Numbered from the stretch's first letter, positions 1 to 6,190 are shown. The stretch: 6,440 nt of DNA from an uncultured Collinsella sp. (GCA_900542165.1 UQMM01000050.1:1-6440); one strand, 5' to 3'. Notes: generated by a model not told the origin, from the sequence alone. Numbers and translations: made by a program.

Positions 1-801
1 ATCCTGGACGGGTGCATCGGCAGCGGTTGCAGACTCGGCGGTCGCCGCAGCATCCCGAGCGGCTGCAGCTGCGGCTGCGGCCTTCTCTGCCTCGACGAAG
101 GCCTTGGGCTTGCGACCGCGACGGTGCGGGCGCAAAGCCGGATCGACAACGGGAACTTCGCTGGCCTCGACAGGCGCAGCGGACTCAACAGGCGATGCGC
201 CCTCCCCTGCCGCGGAACGAACCGAAGCCTCGGTGAGCTCGAGGGTTACCTGATCGGCAACCTGCTCGGCCTTAGCAGCCGTGCGACGGCGTGTGCGCGG
301 TGCCGGCTTCTCGGTCGGCTGGTCGGCGGCAGGGGTCTCGGTGGCGGCAGGCGTCTCGGGCACAGACGGAGCTGCAAGCTCGGTCAGAGCCGCGGCCTCG
401 CGCTCGGCAGCACGACGGCGGGCGCGCACCACCTGAGCCTCGCTAATCTGCGCCAACGCACGTGCCTGCGCGACCTCATCGGAAATCGGCGCCGAGGAGT
501 CAGCTGCAACGGTGCGCTTGACGCGCGTCATGCGCGTGGTACGGCGCTTGGGCTTGGTGACCTCCTCGCCGTCAGCAGCAGGCTTGGCCGTGCGGCGCGT
601 ACGCTTGGGCTTTGCCGGAGCAGCCTCCTCACCAGTTGCAGGCACGGCCTTCTCAGCCGTTGCAGGCGTAGGCGTCGAAGCAGCCTTAGGCGTCTCAGGA
701 GCCGAGGCATGCGCGGGCGCCGCGACCTGGTCCGACGCAACCGGTGCAGCGGGAGCGGCTTGCGTCGTCGTTATTTCGTTTTCTTGCTGTTGATCAGACA
801 C
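1..801 (-). CDS. rho: Probable transcription termination factor Rho, N-terminal extension (partial, C-terminus off the left edge)
   Basis: The reading frame runs leftward from a GTG at 801-799 and stays open to base 1 (267 codons). A TGA lies four codons upstream in frame, so this GTG (product starts MSDQQQENE) is the first possible start; the ribosome site is weak. The visible protein is low-complexity and rich in Ala, Pro, Glu and Thr, with one aromatic residue (F235) and no Cys or Trp. Basic clusters recur: KPKRTRR (64-70), KPKRRTTR to VKR (83-96), RARRR (126-130), RTRRR (169-173) and an AT-hook-like HRRGRKPK (226-233). Eight alanines follow at 241-248. Actinobacterial Rho helicases often carry long basic, disordered N-terminal regions that help bind RNA, and argS and rho are near neighbours in several Actinobacteria. 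Rho is therefore inferred from composition and context; the RNA-binding and ATPase domains are not in the window. Another Arg-rich nucleic-acid protein, such as an RNase E/G-like protein, is the main alternative. Confidence 0.6.
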   Translation of the reverse strand, partial: MSDQQQENEITTTQAAPAAPVASDQVAAPAHASAPETPKAASTPTPATAEKAVPATGEEAAPAKPKRTRRTAKPAADGEEVTKPKRRTTRMTRVKRTVAADSSAPISDEVAQARALAQISEAQVVRARRRAAEREAAALTELAAPSVPETPAATETPAADQPTEKPAPRTRRRTAAKAEQVADQVTLELTEASVRSAAGEGASPVESAAPVEASEVPVVDPALRPHRRGRKPKAFVEAEKAAAAAAAARDAAATAESATAADAPVQD

Positions 802-944
802 AGTGTTTGCTCAACTTTCTTTTCAAGCCCTGTGATCACATGCTCCCTGCATAAACCTTCAGGGCGGCTAAACAGTCTAGTTCCGTTCAAAACGACGGAC
901 ATCATTGATCTGTATCGAGATGATTGCGTCATATACGCAGCGTT

Positions 945-972
945 AGTGTAACACAACCGCCGCCACCTGCAA
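945..972 (-). promoter_or_regulatory. Candidate sigma-A promoter of the leftward (probable rho) gene
   Basis: On the minus strand an extended -10, TGT followed by TACACT (945-950), lies 16 bases downstream of a weak -35, TTGCAG (967-972). The start of transcription would be near 938, giving a leader of about 137 bases before the GTG at 801. The argS terminator upstream makes a separate promoter necessary somewhere in this gap. This is the best match I found by eye; the -35 box is poor. Confidence 0.4.
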
Positions 973-1056
973 CTTAGTCATTGGGAACGCTCTTAAACGA
1001 CTAGTCAAAAGGGGCACTCTTTGGTTTAACACCCACAAATCTGACTGCCTCCGCCA

Positions 1057-1207
1057 AAACTATGGCGGTTTACTACGATGAATCGCTCAACCGCGACCAC
1101 TCCGAAACTTGTTGAACTAAAACCGCAGGTAGATGCCCTGCACTTTTTTGCGAAAAGCTGGCGTGGTTGGAATTTCTCATATTCATCGTAGTGAACCGGC
1201 ATAGTTT
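1057..1207. repeat. 151-bp palindromic element with 27-bp imperfect terminal inverted repeats
   Basis: Bases 1057-1083 and the reverse complement of 1181-1207 agree at 25 of 27 positions (shared core ACTACGATGAAT). The arms are separated by 97 bases. Just outside and inside the left arm, CCGCCA (1051-1056) pairs with TGGCGG (1063-1068). At the centre, GCAGG (1125-1129) pairs with CCTGC (1137-1141), followed by six T (1144-1149), which resembles a weak plus-strand terminator although no plus-strand gene precedes it. The structure resembles a non-autonomous inverted-repeat element or a dispersed intergenic repeat. No target-site duplication is obvious to me, and its copy number cannot be judged from one window. 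Confidence 0.65.
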
Positions 1208-1251
1208 CGTATTTCCAGCAGTTCCAAATTCGTCAATACGTCGGCGTTTGC

Positions 1252-1281
1252 AAAAAACCCGACCTCCGCATGGAGATCGGG
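1252..1281 (-). terminator. Rho-independent terminator of argS
   Basis: Read leftward, a 10-bp stem (1272-1281 with 1258-1267, including one G-U pair) closes a four-base loop (1268-1271) and is followed by six U (1257-1252). It begins 49 bases after the argS stop codon. The plus-strand side lacks a T tract, so it acts on the argS transcript only and separates argS from the downstream leftward gene. Confidence 0.9.
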
Positions 1282-1330
1282 CTTATAGGGCTCAGCAAAG
1301 CCGAACCTACACGGTTAAATGACCCGCAGC

Positions 1331-3184
1331 TTACATCTGCTCGGGAGCGGAGACACCAACAAGGGTGAGCACCAGGGCGAGCGTCACGCGGACGGCATCG
1401 CAAGCGGCCAGACGGGCACGCGAAAGCTCGGGGTCGACGGGACGGCCCTCGCTCGGCAGCACCTGGCAGGCAGCGTAGAAGCTGTGGAAGTCGCCGGCAA
1501 GCTCCTCGGCAAAGTGCGTCAGACGGAACGGGGCGCGGTCGCGAGCGCAGCTGGCGATGAGGTCGGTGAGCTCGTTGAGCTTACGCGAAAGGGCAAGCTC
1601 GGTCGGGTCGGTCAGCAGCGAGTAATCGACGTTCTCGCCGATGGCCTTCTCGGCGACGGCCTTCATGCCCATCTCGTCAGCCTGCTCGGGCGTAACGTCG
1701 GCGGCACGGCGCAGGATGGAGCACACGCGGGCGTGAGCATACTGCACGTAATAGACCGGGTTGGAGTTGTCGCGCTTCTTAACGGCCTCAATATCGAAGT
1801 CGACCATCTGGTTGGAGCTCTTGGAGATGAGCGTGTAGCGAGCGGCATCGGAGCCGACCTCGTCGACGAGCTCCTGCAGGGTCACCATGGTGCCCTTGCG
1901 CTTGGACATTCGGACGGGCTTGCCGTTACGCAGCAGGTTGACGAGCTGGCCCAGCAGAACCTCAAACTTGCCGGGATAGCCAAGGGCGTCGCAGACGCAG
2001 CGGACGCGCTCGATGTAGCCGTGGTGGTCGGCACCCCAGATGTCGATGACGTGGTCGACGCGCTGGAACTTATCCCAGTGATAGGCAACGTCGGAGGCGA
2101 AGTAGGTGTACTCGCCGTCGGACTTGATCAGGACGCGGTCCTTGTCATCGCCCAGGTCGGTGGAGCGGAACCACAGGGCGCCGTCCTTGGTGTAGAGGTA
2201 GCCCATCTTGTCGAGCTTCTCAAAAGCGCGGTCGACGGCGGAGGTGCCGGCGGTCTCACCCTCGGTGTCCTTCACATACAGCGAACGCTCGGAGTACCAA
2301 CGATCGAAGTCGCAATTGACGGCGTGGCAGAGGTCGCGCATGTTGTCGACCATCTTCACATAGCCGCGCTCGCGGAAGCTCTCCATACGCTCCTGCGGGT
2401 CGGCGTCGACCCACTTATCGCCGTCGGTGCGCCAGAACTCGGCAGCCTCGTCGATGATGTAGTCGCCGCCATAGGAGTCCTTGCCCAGGGTCTCGGCAAA
2501 GTTGTCCTGATACGGATGGGTCTCGGGGTGCTCGTCGTTCTCGTCGGCAACAAAGGCGTCACGGTCGGCGATCAGCAGCTTGTGAGCCTCGTCGATATCC
2601 ACGCCCTGCTTGGCGATGATGTCGGCAAGCTGCATATAGCGCGTGCTGATGGAGTTGCCGAAGGTGTTCATCTGAGAGCCGTGGTCGTTGATGTAGAACT
2701 CACGCTGGATGTCGTAACCGGCGTGGTCCATCACACGGCAGAGCGAGTCGCCCAGCGCGGCCCAGCGGCCGTGGCCGATGTGCATGGGGCCGACGGGGTT
2801 AGCGGAAACGAACTCGACCTGGGTCTTCAGGCCACCACCGACGTTGGACTTAGCGAAGTCCATGCCCTTCTCGCGAGCCTCGCCAAAGATGGCATTCTTG
2901 ACGGCAACGGAGAGGTAGAAGTTGATGAAGCCGGGGCCTGCGATCTCGACCTTCTCGATCGCGGGGTCCTCGGGCATATGGGCAACGATGGCCTCGGCGA
3001 TCTTGCGCGGGGCGCAGTGGGCCAGCTTGGCGGACTTCAGGGCCATGGTAGAGGTCCACTCGCCATGAGAAGTGTCAGCCGGTCGCTCGATAGCGCAATC
3101 GTCAAGTTCAAATGCGGAAAGGTCGCCGGCCTCCTGGGCCGCAGCAAGCGCAGCGCGTACCAGCTCTTCAATCTTCTCGGGCAT
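1331..3184 (-). CDS. argS: Arginyl-tRNA synthetase (complete)
   Basis: The 617-residue cytoplasmic class I enzyme ligates arginine to tRNA(Arg) using ATP. The order of parts is typical: an N-terminal tRNA-binding (Add-1-like) domain at about 1-95, the HIGH signature as HIGHGR (135-140), the catalytic core with DIWGADHHGY (381-390), the KMSKS equivalent as RMSKRKG (425-431), and a helical DALR anticodon-binding domain from about 470 to the family-typical ending VGVSAPEQM. The ATG at 3184 is chosen because AAGGAGG (3189-3195) lies four bases upstream; the frame continues open upstream, but that stretch (GTG at 3274) would lie mostly before the likely transcription start. The protein is longer than the roughly 580 residues of E. 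coli ArgRS, apparently because of an acidic stretch near 190-235. It is probably transcribed alone from a promoter at 3252-3280 and ends at the hairpin at 1252-1281. Confidence 0.97.
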   Translation of the reverse strand: MPEKIEELVRAALAAAQEAGDLSAFELDDCAIERPADTSHGEWTSTMALKSAKLAHCAPRKIAEAIVAHMPEDPAIEKVEIAGPGFINFYLSVAVKNAIFGEAREKGMDFAKSNVGGGLKTQVEFVSANPVGPMHIGHGRWAALGDSLCRVMDHAGYDIQREFYINDHGSQMNTFGNSISTRYMQLADIIAKQGVDIDEAHKLLIADRDAFVADENDEHPETHPYQDNFAETLGKDSYGGDYIIDEAAEFWRTDGDKWVDADPQERMESFRERGYVKMVDNMRDLCHAVNCDFDRWYSERSLYVKDTEGETAGTSAVDRAFEKLDKMGYLYTKDGALWFRSTDLGDDKDRVLIKSDGEYTYFASDVAYHWDKFQRVDHVIDIWGADHHGYIERVRCVCDALGYPGKFEVLLGQLVNLLRNGKPVRMSKRKGTMVTLQELVDEVGSDAARYTLISKSSNQMVDFDIEAVKKRDNSNPVYYVQYAHARVCSILRRAADVTPEQADEMGMKAVAEKAIGENVDYSLLTDPTELALSRKLNELTDLIASCARDRAPFRLTHFAEELAGDFHSFYAACQVLPSEGRPVDPELSRARLAACDAVRVTLALVLTLVGVSAPEQM

Positions 3185-3188
3185 AGAT

Positions 3189-3195
3189 CCTCCTT
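3189..3195 (-). promoter_or_regulatory. Strong ribosome binding site that fixes the argS start
   Basis: AAGGAGG on the minus strand, four bases before the ATG at 3184. It decides between this ATG (product begins MPEKIEEL) and the upstream in-frame GTG at 3274, which would add 30 residues unlike ArgRS. Confidence 0.85.
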
Positions 3196-3251
3196 GTGTT
3201 AAAGCCCCCGAGCTCTTGGTCACTCGTAGGGCAAAAGCCAGAGTTTGTAGC

Positions 3252-3280
3252 ACTCTATCACAAGCGACGGGCACTGTCGC
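3252..3280 (-). promoter_or_regulatory. Candidate argS promoter
   Basis: On the minus strand GCGACA (3275-3280, four of six matches to the -35 consensus) is followed after 17 bases by TAGAGT (3252-3257, four of six), with a TG one base before the -10. Transcription would start near 3245 and give a 5' leader of about 60 bases. No T-box-like leader, as seen for some synthetase genes in Gram-positive bacteria, is apparent in so short a leader. Confidence 0.45.
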
Positions 3281-3483
3281 AGGGTAAAGCTAATAGATAT
3301 TGCATATGCACAAAAATGACTACAGCTTGTATGGAGTCACTCAAAGATGCCGGTCTGCCTGCAGATTATGCAGGCGTTGAAAATGCATAAAGGTGTGAAT
3401 GAGCTGCGTCTGTTATCGAATACTCTTACCTATCAGAGTTGTGTGCTTTTCCTGCATAAAGTACGGGTTTGCGCACGTCAGCG

Positions 3484-3492
3484 TGTTATTCT
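3484..3492 (+). promoter_or_regulatory. Candidate extended -10 promoter of the CarD-like gene
   Basis: TGT followed directly by TATTCT (3487-3492) forms an extended -10 element 34 bases before the start codon. No good -35 is visible at the usual distance. The leader would be short (about 28 bases) and contains the ribosome site TTGGAGG (3516-3522), four bases before the ATG at 3527. Confidence 0.4.
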
Positions 3493-3526
3493 AGACATAC
3501 GTAAATTCGTATAAGTTGGAGGTAGC

Positions 3527-4012
3527 ATGTTCTCAATCGGTCAACACGTCATTCATCCGGGCCAGGGAGTCTGCACCGTCGTCGGTTTTAGGGACGACAC
3601 ACCGCAGCCCATGCTGCTACTCGAGACCAAGCAGGGACATGCGCAGACGATCCTCATGTACCCCGTGGCGCAGGCCGACCGTTTGCACGCCGCCATCTCG
3701 CAGCAAGATGCCGAGCACCTGCTGAGCCACTATGACGAGTTGGAGTGCGACACCTTTACCGAGCGCAACAGCTCGCTTGAGGAGACACACTTTAAGCAGC
3801 AGCTCAAGCTGGGCGCGCCCGAGACGGTCCGCGTGGCAAAGACCATGATGCACCGCATTCGCCAGGCCGAGGAAGCTGATAAAAAACCCAGCTCCTACTA
3901 CATGCGCGTACTCAAGGAGGCCAAGCGCCGCTCCATCGAGGAGTTCGCCGTGGCCTTGGGCGTCACCGAGGAGGACGCCGAAGCTCGCCTAGCCCAAGCC
4001 GCCCTCAACTAA
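3527..4012 (+). CDS. CarD/CdnL-family RNA polymerase-binding transcription regulator
   Basis: The 161-residue protein starts MFSIGQHVIHPGQGVCTVVGF, the opening strands of the Tudor-like RNA polymerase-interacting domain of the CarD_CdnL_TRCF family (about 1-58); family members bind the polymerase beta subunit and stabilise open promoter complexes. The remainder (about 60-155) is the helical C-terminal domain, ending in the typical YYMRVLKEAKRRSIEEFAVAL helix pattern (residues 125-145) and an acidic ITEEEA-like segment, here VTEEDAEA. Length matches the family. There is no tryptophan anywhere, although mycobacterial and myxobacterial members use a conserved Trp that inserts at the edge of the transcription bubble. 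The gene has its own likely promoter, a good ribosome site (TTGGAGG) and a hairpin terminator 14 bases after the stop. It is divergent from argS, so no operon partner points to a specific target. Confidence 0.88.
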   Translation: MFSIGQHVIHPGQGVCTVVGFRDDTPQPMLLLETKQGHAQTILMYPVAQADRLHAAISQQDAEHLLSHYDELECDTFTERNSSLEETHFKQQLKLGAPETVRVAKTMMHRIRQAEEADKKPSSYYMRVLKEAKRRSIEEFAVALGVTEEDAEARLAQAALN

Positions 4013-4025
4013 CCCATCCGCGCCA

Positions 4026-4066
4026 AAAACCACCACAAAGGGGACAGGCACCTTTGTGGTGGTTTT
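4026..4066 (+). terminator. 16-bp-stem hairpin terminator after the CarD-like gene (repeat copy 1)
   Basis: Bases 4026-4041 are perfectly complementary to 4051-4066 around a nine-base loop, GGACAGGCA. The stem ends in T4, then C and TT, giving a plausible rho-independent terminator for the CarD-like gene. The minus-strand side ends in five T, so it could work in either direction. The whole 41-base sequence recurs exactly at 4736-4776. Confidence 0.8.
4026..4066. repeat. 41-bp identical repeat, copy 1
   Basis: This is identical over 41 bases to 4736-4776, in the same orientation as judged by the asymmetric loop GGACAGGCA. The two copies are 710 bases apart and flank the HD-domain gene. The identity includes the loop, which termination does not require, so a dispersed intergenic hairpin family or recent duplication is more likely than chance convergence. 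Confidence 0.9.
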
Positions 4067-4120
4067 CTTGTTCTAGTAGTATTCATTCTTATCGATACCC
4101 ACGAGCACAAGGAGTCTCTT

Positions 4121-4720
4121 ATGGCAGAGCCGCTTACCGCTGGAATCACCCGCGACCGTGCGTTCGAACTGCTCAACGAGCACAACAAAGATCCGTTCCA
4201 CATCACCCATGGCGAGACGGTCGAGGGCACTATGCGCTACTTTGCGCGCGAGTTCGACCCCGAGAACGAGGAGTTTTGGGGCATCGTCGGTCTGCTGCAC
4301 GACCTGGATTGGGAGGAGCATGAGGACGACCCCATGAACCACACCATCTATGCTGCCGAGATTCTTGAGGGCGAAGGTGCGTCTCCCGAGCTCATTCGCG
4401 CCATCCAGACGCACACGTCGGACTTCAACACCTCACTACCCAAGCCCGAGCTGCAGATGGAAAAGATCCTGTTTGCCTGCGATGAGCTCACCGGCCTGAT
4501 CGGCGCTGCCGTCATCATGCGCCCGAGCAAGAGCGTTATGGACTTTACGACTAAGTCGCTCAAGAAGAAGTTCAAGGACAAACGCTTTGCCGCCGGCTGC
4601 TCGCGCGACGTGATTTCGCAGGGCGCCGAGATGTTGGGCTGGGAGCTCCCCGAGCTCTTTGACCGCACCATCGCGGCCATGCAGTCCTTCGCCCCCGACC
4701 GAGATACCTTCCAGGCCTAA
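4121..4720 (+). CDS. HD-domain protein, predicted metal-dependent phosphohydrolase of unknown substrate
   Basis: The 199-residue soluble protein has the HD-fold pattern: H30 in HITHGETVEG (27-36), the doublet H60-D61 in GLLHDLDWEE (57-66), H98 in IQTHTSD (95-101) and D121 in CDELTGLI (120-127). H30, H60, D61 and D121 are the likely metal ligands; H66 and H74 are extra histidines between them. HD proteins mostly hydrolyse nucleotides or other phosphate esters, but nothing here reveals the substrate, and no second catalytic domain (RelA/SpoT, GGDEF or cNMP type) is present. The start is supported by AAGGAG (4109-4114) six bases upstream. A possible promoter (TTGTGG at 4054-4059, TAGTAT at 4077-4082, 17-base gap) would overlap the preceding hairpin; read-through from the CarD-like gene is the alternative. 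The gene lies exactly between the two identical 41-bp hairpins. Confidence 0.82.
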   Translation: MAEPLTAGITRDRAFELLNEHNKDPFHITHGETVEGTMRYFAREFDPENEEFWGIVGLLHDLDWEEHEDDPMNHTIYAAEILEGEGASPELIRAIQTHTSDFNTSLPKPELQMEKILFACDELTGLIGAAVIMRPSKSVMDFTTKSLKKKFKDKRFAAGCSRDVISQGAEMLGWELPELFDRTIAAMQSFAPDRDTFQA

Positions 4721-4735
4721 CCGTCAACGCCACCT

Positions 4736-4776
4736 AAAACCACCACAAAGGGGACAGGCACCTTTGTGGTGGTTTT
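4736..4776. repeat. 41-bp identical repeat, copy 2
   Basis: Second copy of the hairpin sequence at 4026-4066, with no mismatches. The sequence immediately outside differs between the copies, apart from short A and T runs, so the duplicated unit is confined to the hairpin. Confidence 0.9.
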
Positions 4777-4777
4777 T
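4736..4777. terminator. Bidirectional hairpin terminator between convergent genes (repeat copy 2)
   Basis: The same perfect 16-bp stem and nine-base loop as at 4026-4066, here 15 bases after the stop of the HD-domain gene and 14 bases beyond the stop of proA on the other strand. The plus side ends in five T (4773-4777) and the minus side in four T, which suits termination of both converging transcripts. Confidence 0.85.
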
Positions 4778-4790
4778 GTTTGCGCGGGCG

Positions 4791-6077
4791 TTAGGGACGG
4801 ACCTGGCCGGTGCCGCGGAGCTTGTATTTGTAGGTGGTGAGGGCCTCGGCGGCAAAGGGGCCACGGGCGTGGAGTTTTTGGGTCGAGATGCCGATCTCGG
4901 CACCCAGGCCAAACTCGCCGCCGTCAGTGAAGCGAGTGCTGGCGTTGGAGTACACGGCCGAGGCATCGACAGCATCGAGGAAGCGCTCGCAAGCATCCGT
5001 ATCCTCGGCAACGATGGCCTCGGAGTGCATCGTGCCGTAGCGGTTGATGTGTGCGATGGCCTCGTCCTCGTTTGCCACGACCTTCACGCTCATCTCGAGC
5101 GCCAGGTACTCGCGACCCCAGTCCTCCTCAGTCGCGGCGACGTAGTCATCGCCCTCCACAAGCCCGGCATCGGCGCATGCGGCGCAGGTTGCCTCGTCGC
5201 CGTGAATCAGCACGCCGTGGTCATGCAGCACGGTCACGACCGCGGGCAAAAACGCATCGGCCACAGCACGGTCGACCAGCAGCGACTCGGCGGCATTGCA
5301 CACGCCTACGCGCTGGGTCTTGGCATTAACGATAATGTTGAGCGCCTTATCAAAGTCGGCGGATTCATGCACGTAGATGTGGCAGTTGCCCGTGCCCGTC
5401 TCGATCACCGGCACAAGCGACTCGCGCACGCAGCGCTGGATCAGGCCTGCACCTCCGCGCGGAATGAGTACGTCGACAATACCGCGGAGCTTCATGAGCT
5501 CGCCGGTGGCCTCGCGGTCGGTGGACTCGATCATCGACACGGCCTCGCGCGGGAAGCCCTTGGCCTCGAGCGCATCGGCCAGCAGCTCGGCGATCATGGC
5601 ACACGAGTGATAGGCCAGCGAGCCGCCGCGTAGAATGCAGGCGTTGCCGGTACGGATGCAGATGCCTGCGGCGTCGGCCGTCACGTTGGGGCGCGCCTCG
5701 TAGACCATGGCGACCAGGCCCAACGGCACGCTCACGCGGGTCAGGTCCACACCGCTCGCAAGCACGCGGTGGTCGAGCACGCGGCCGACGGGATCGGGCA
5801 GCTCGGCGAGCTTCTCCAAACCGGCGGCCATGCCCTCGACGCGCTCGGGCGTCAGCAGCAGACGGTCGAGAAGCCCCGCCGAGGTGCCCGCATCGCGCGC
5901 AGCAGACATATCGAGCTCATTGGCGGCAACGATGGAATCAACGCCGTCGCGCAGCGCCGCGGCCATAGCGCGCACGGCCTCCTGGCGCTGGACATCGCTC
6001 GCCGTGGCAAGCGCGCCCGAAGCGGCCTTGGCGGCAACAGCAAGATCGTGGACATACGTGGCTATATCGACCGACAT
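4791..6077 (-). CDS. proA: Glutamate-5-semialdehyde dehydrogenase (gamma-glutamyl phosphate reductase), complete
   Basis: The 428-residue cytoplasmic enzyme reduces gamma-glutamyl phosphate with NADPH to glutamate semialdehyde, the second step of proline synthesis from glutamate. It shows the ProA form of the aldehyde dehydrogenase fold: VPLGLVAMVYEARPNVTADA (117-136), the nucleotide-site region RTGNACILRGG (142-152), PRGGAGLI (206-213), the catalytic cysteine C260 in RVGVCNAAESLL (256-267), and the C-terminal EFGLGAEIGIST (388-399), HARGP and ALTTYKYKLRG (412-422). Length is close to the usual 415-420. The ATG at 6077 is preceded by a modest purine-rich site (GAAAGGG, six bases upstream). 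No proB gene adjoins it: a divergent gene lies upstream and a convergent one downstream, so it is probably transcribed alone and ends at the shared hairpin at 4736-4777. Confidence 0.97.
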   Translation of the reverse strand: MSVDIATYVHDLAVAAKAASGALATASDVQRQEAVRAMAAALRDGVDSIVAANELDMSAARDAGTSAGLLDRLLLTPERVEGMAAGLEKLAELPDPVGRVLDHRVLASGVDLTRVSVPLGLVAMVYEARPNVTADAAGICIRTGNACILRGGSLAYHSCAMIAELLADALEAKGFPREAVSMIESTDREATGELMKLRGIVDVLIPRGGAGLIQRCVRESLVPVIETGTGNCHIYVHESADFDKALNIIVNAKTQRVGVCNAAESLLVDRAVADAFLPAVVTVLHDHGVLIHGDEATCAACADAGLVEGDDYVAATEEDWGREYLALEMSVKVVANEDEAIAHINRYGTMHSEAIVAEDTDACERFLDAVDASAVYSNASTRFTDGGEFGLGAEIGISTQKLHARGPFAAEALTTYKYKLRGTGQVRP

Positions 6078-6146
6078 GGGCGGCCCTTTCTCTTAGATGT
6101 TTGCCACCCATGGTAGCCGATTTATGCGCACCCTCGCCGACGGCGG

Positions 6147-6152
6147 TAGAAT
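6147..6152 (+). promoter_or_regulatory. Candidate -10 element for the rightward S33 hydrolase gene
   Basis: TAGAAT matches five of six consensus -10 bases and lies 38 bases before the start codon at 6191. No convincing -35 is seen. It lies in the 113-bp divergent gap shared with proA; I could not identify a clear proA promoter on the opposite strand. Confidence 0.3.
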
Positions 6153-6190
6153 TGGTCAACCCGAAACACCGCAACGAATGGAAGCATCAC

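Larger units (their letters stand above)
802..1330. other. 529-bp non-coding gap between argS and the probable rho gene
   Basis: No convincing gene lies here. From right to left it holds the argS terminator (1252-1281), a palindromic element (1057-1207), the candidate promoter (945-972) and a leader of about 137 bases. In the leader, CCCTG (845-849) can pair with CAGGG (860-864), and TGTGATCACA (831-840) is a perfect 10-bp palindrome about 30 bases before the start codon. Base composition is visibly more A+T-rich than the flanking genes, as expected for regulatory DNA. Confidence 0.7.
3185..3526. other. 342-bp divergent regulatory region between argS and the CarD-like gene
   Basis: Besides the two candidate promoters it contains a hairpin, GCCTGC (3357-3362) pairing with GCAGGC (3370-3375), and a 10-bp palindrome TGCATATGCA (3301-3310). 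The octamer TGCATAAA occurs twice (3384-3391 and 3453-3460). A second weak inverted repeat, ACTCT (3422-3426) with AGAGT (3435-3439), lies between them. No gene is supported: the only open stretch with a protein-like look (3316-3390, 24 codons) has no ribosome binding site. The region is longer than two simple promoters need, so extra regulatory sites or a small RNA are possible but unproven. Confidence 0.6.

Noticed and set aside
124..951. A 275-codon open frame on the plus strand at the left edge
   Set aside because: It is antisense to the probable rho extension; the product is Arg/Gly/Leu-rich without motifs, and it continues through the promoter region of the leftward gene.
771..956. A 61-codon minus-strand frame starting TTG at 956
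   Set aside because: It overlaps the candidate promoter and the beginning of the leftward gene in another frame, with no ribosome site.
1119..1149. Plus-strand hairpin GCAGG/CCTGC followed by six T, resembling a terminator
   Set aside because: The stem is only five pairs and no plus-strand gene lies upstream; it is better treated as part of the palindromic element.
1026..1202. A 58-codon minus-strand frame (MPVHYDEYEK...) inside the palindromic element
   Set aside because: It has no ribosome binding site, and the frame follows from the inverted-repeat structure. It could be annotated as a hypothetical protein elsewhere, but I see no sign of coding selection.
1319..3202. A 627-codon open frame on the plus strand, antisense to all of argS
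   Set aside because: It exactly mirrors argS. The product is a Val/Gly/Leu-rich string without any domain, as expected from the complement of a GC-rich gene with strong third-position bias; the argS terminator and ribosome site fit the other strand.
3316..3390. A 24-codon plus-strand frame (MTTACMESLKDAGLPADYAGVENA split over the hairpin region) upstream of the CarD-like gene
   Set aside because: The peptide looks protein-like, but there is no ribosome site, it covers a hairpin and it is too short to support without conservation data.
4659..5633. A 324-codon open frame on the plus strand opposite proA
   Set aside because: It overlaps the end of the HD-domain gene, runs through the hairpin terminator and is antisense to well-conserved ProA motifs.
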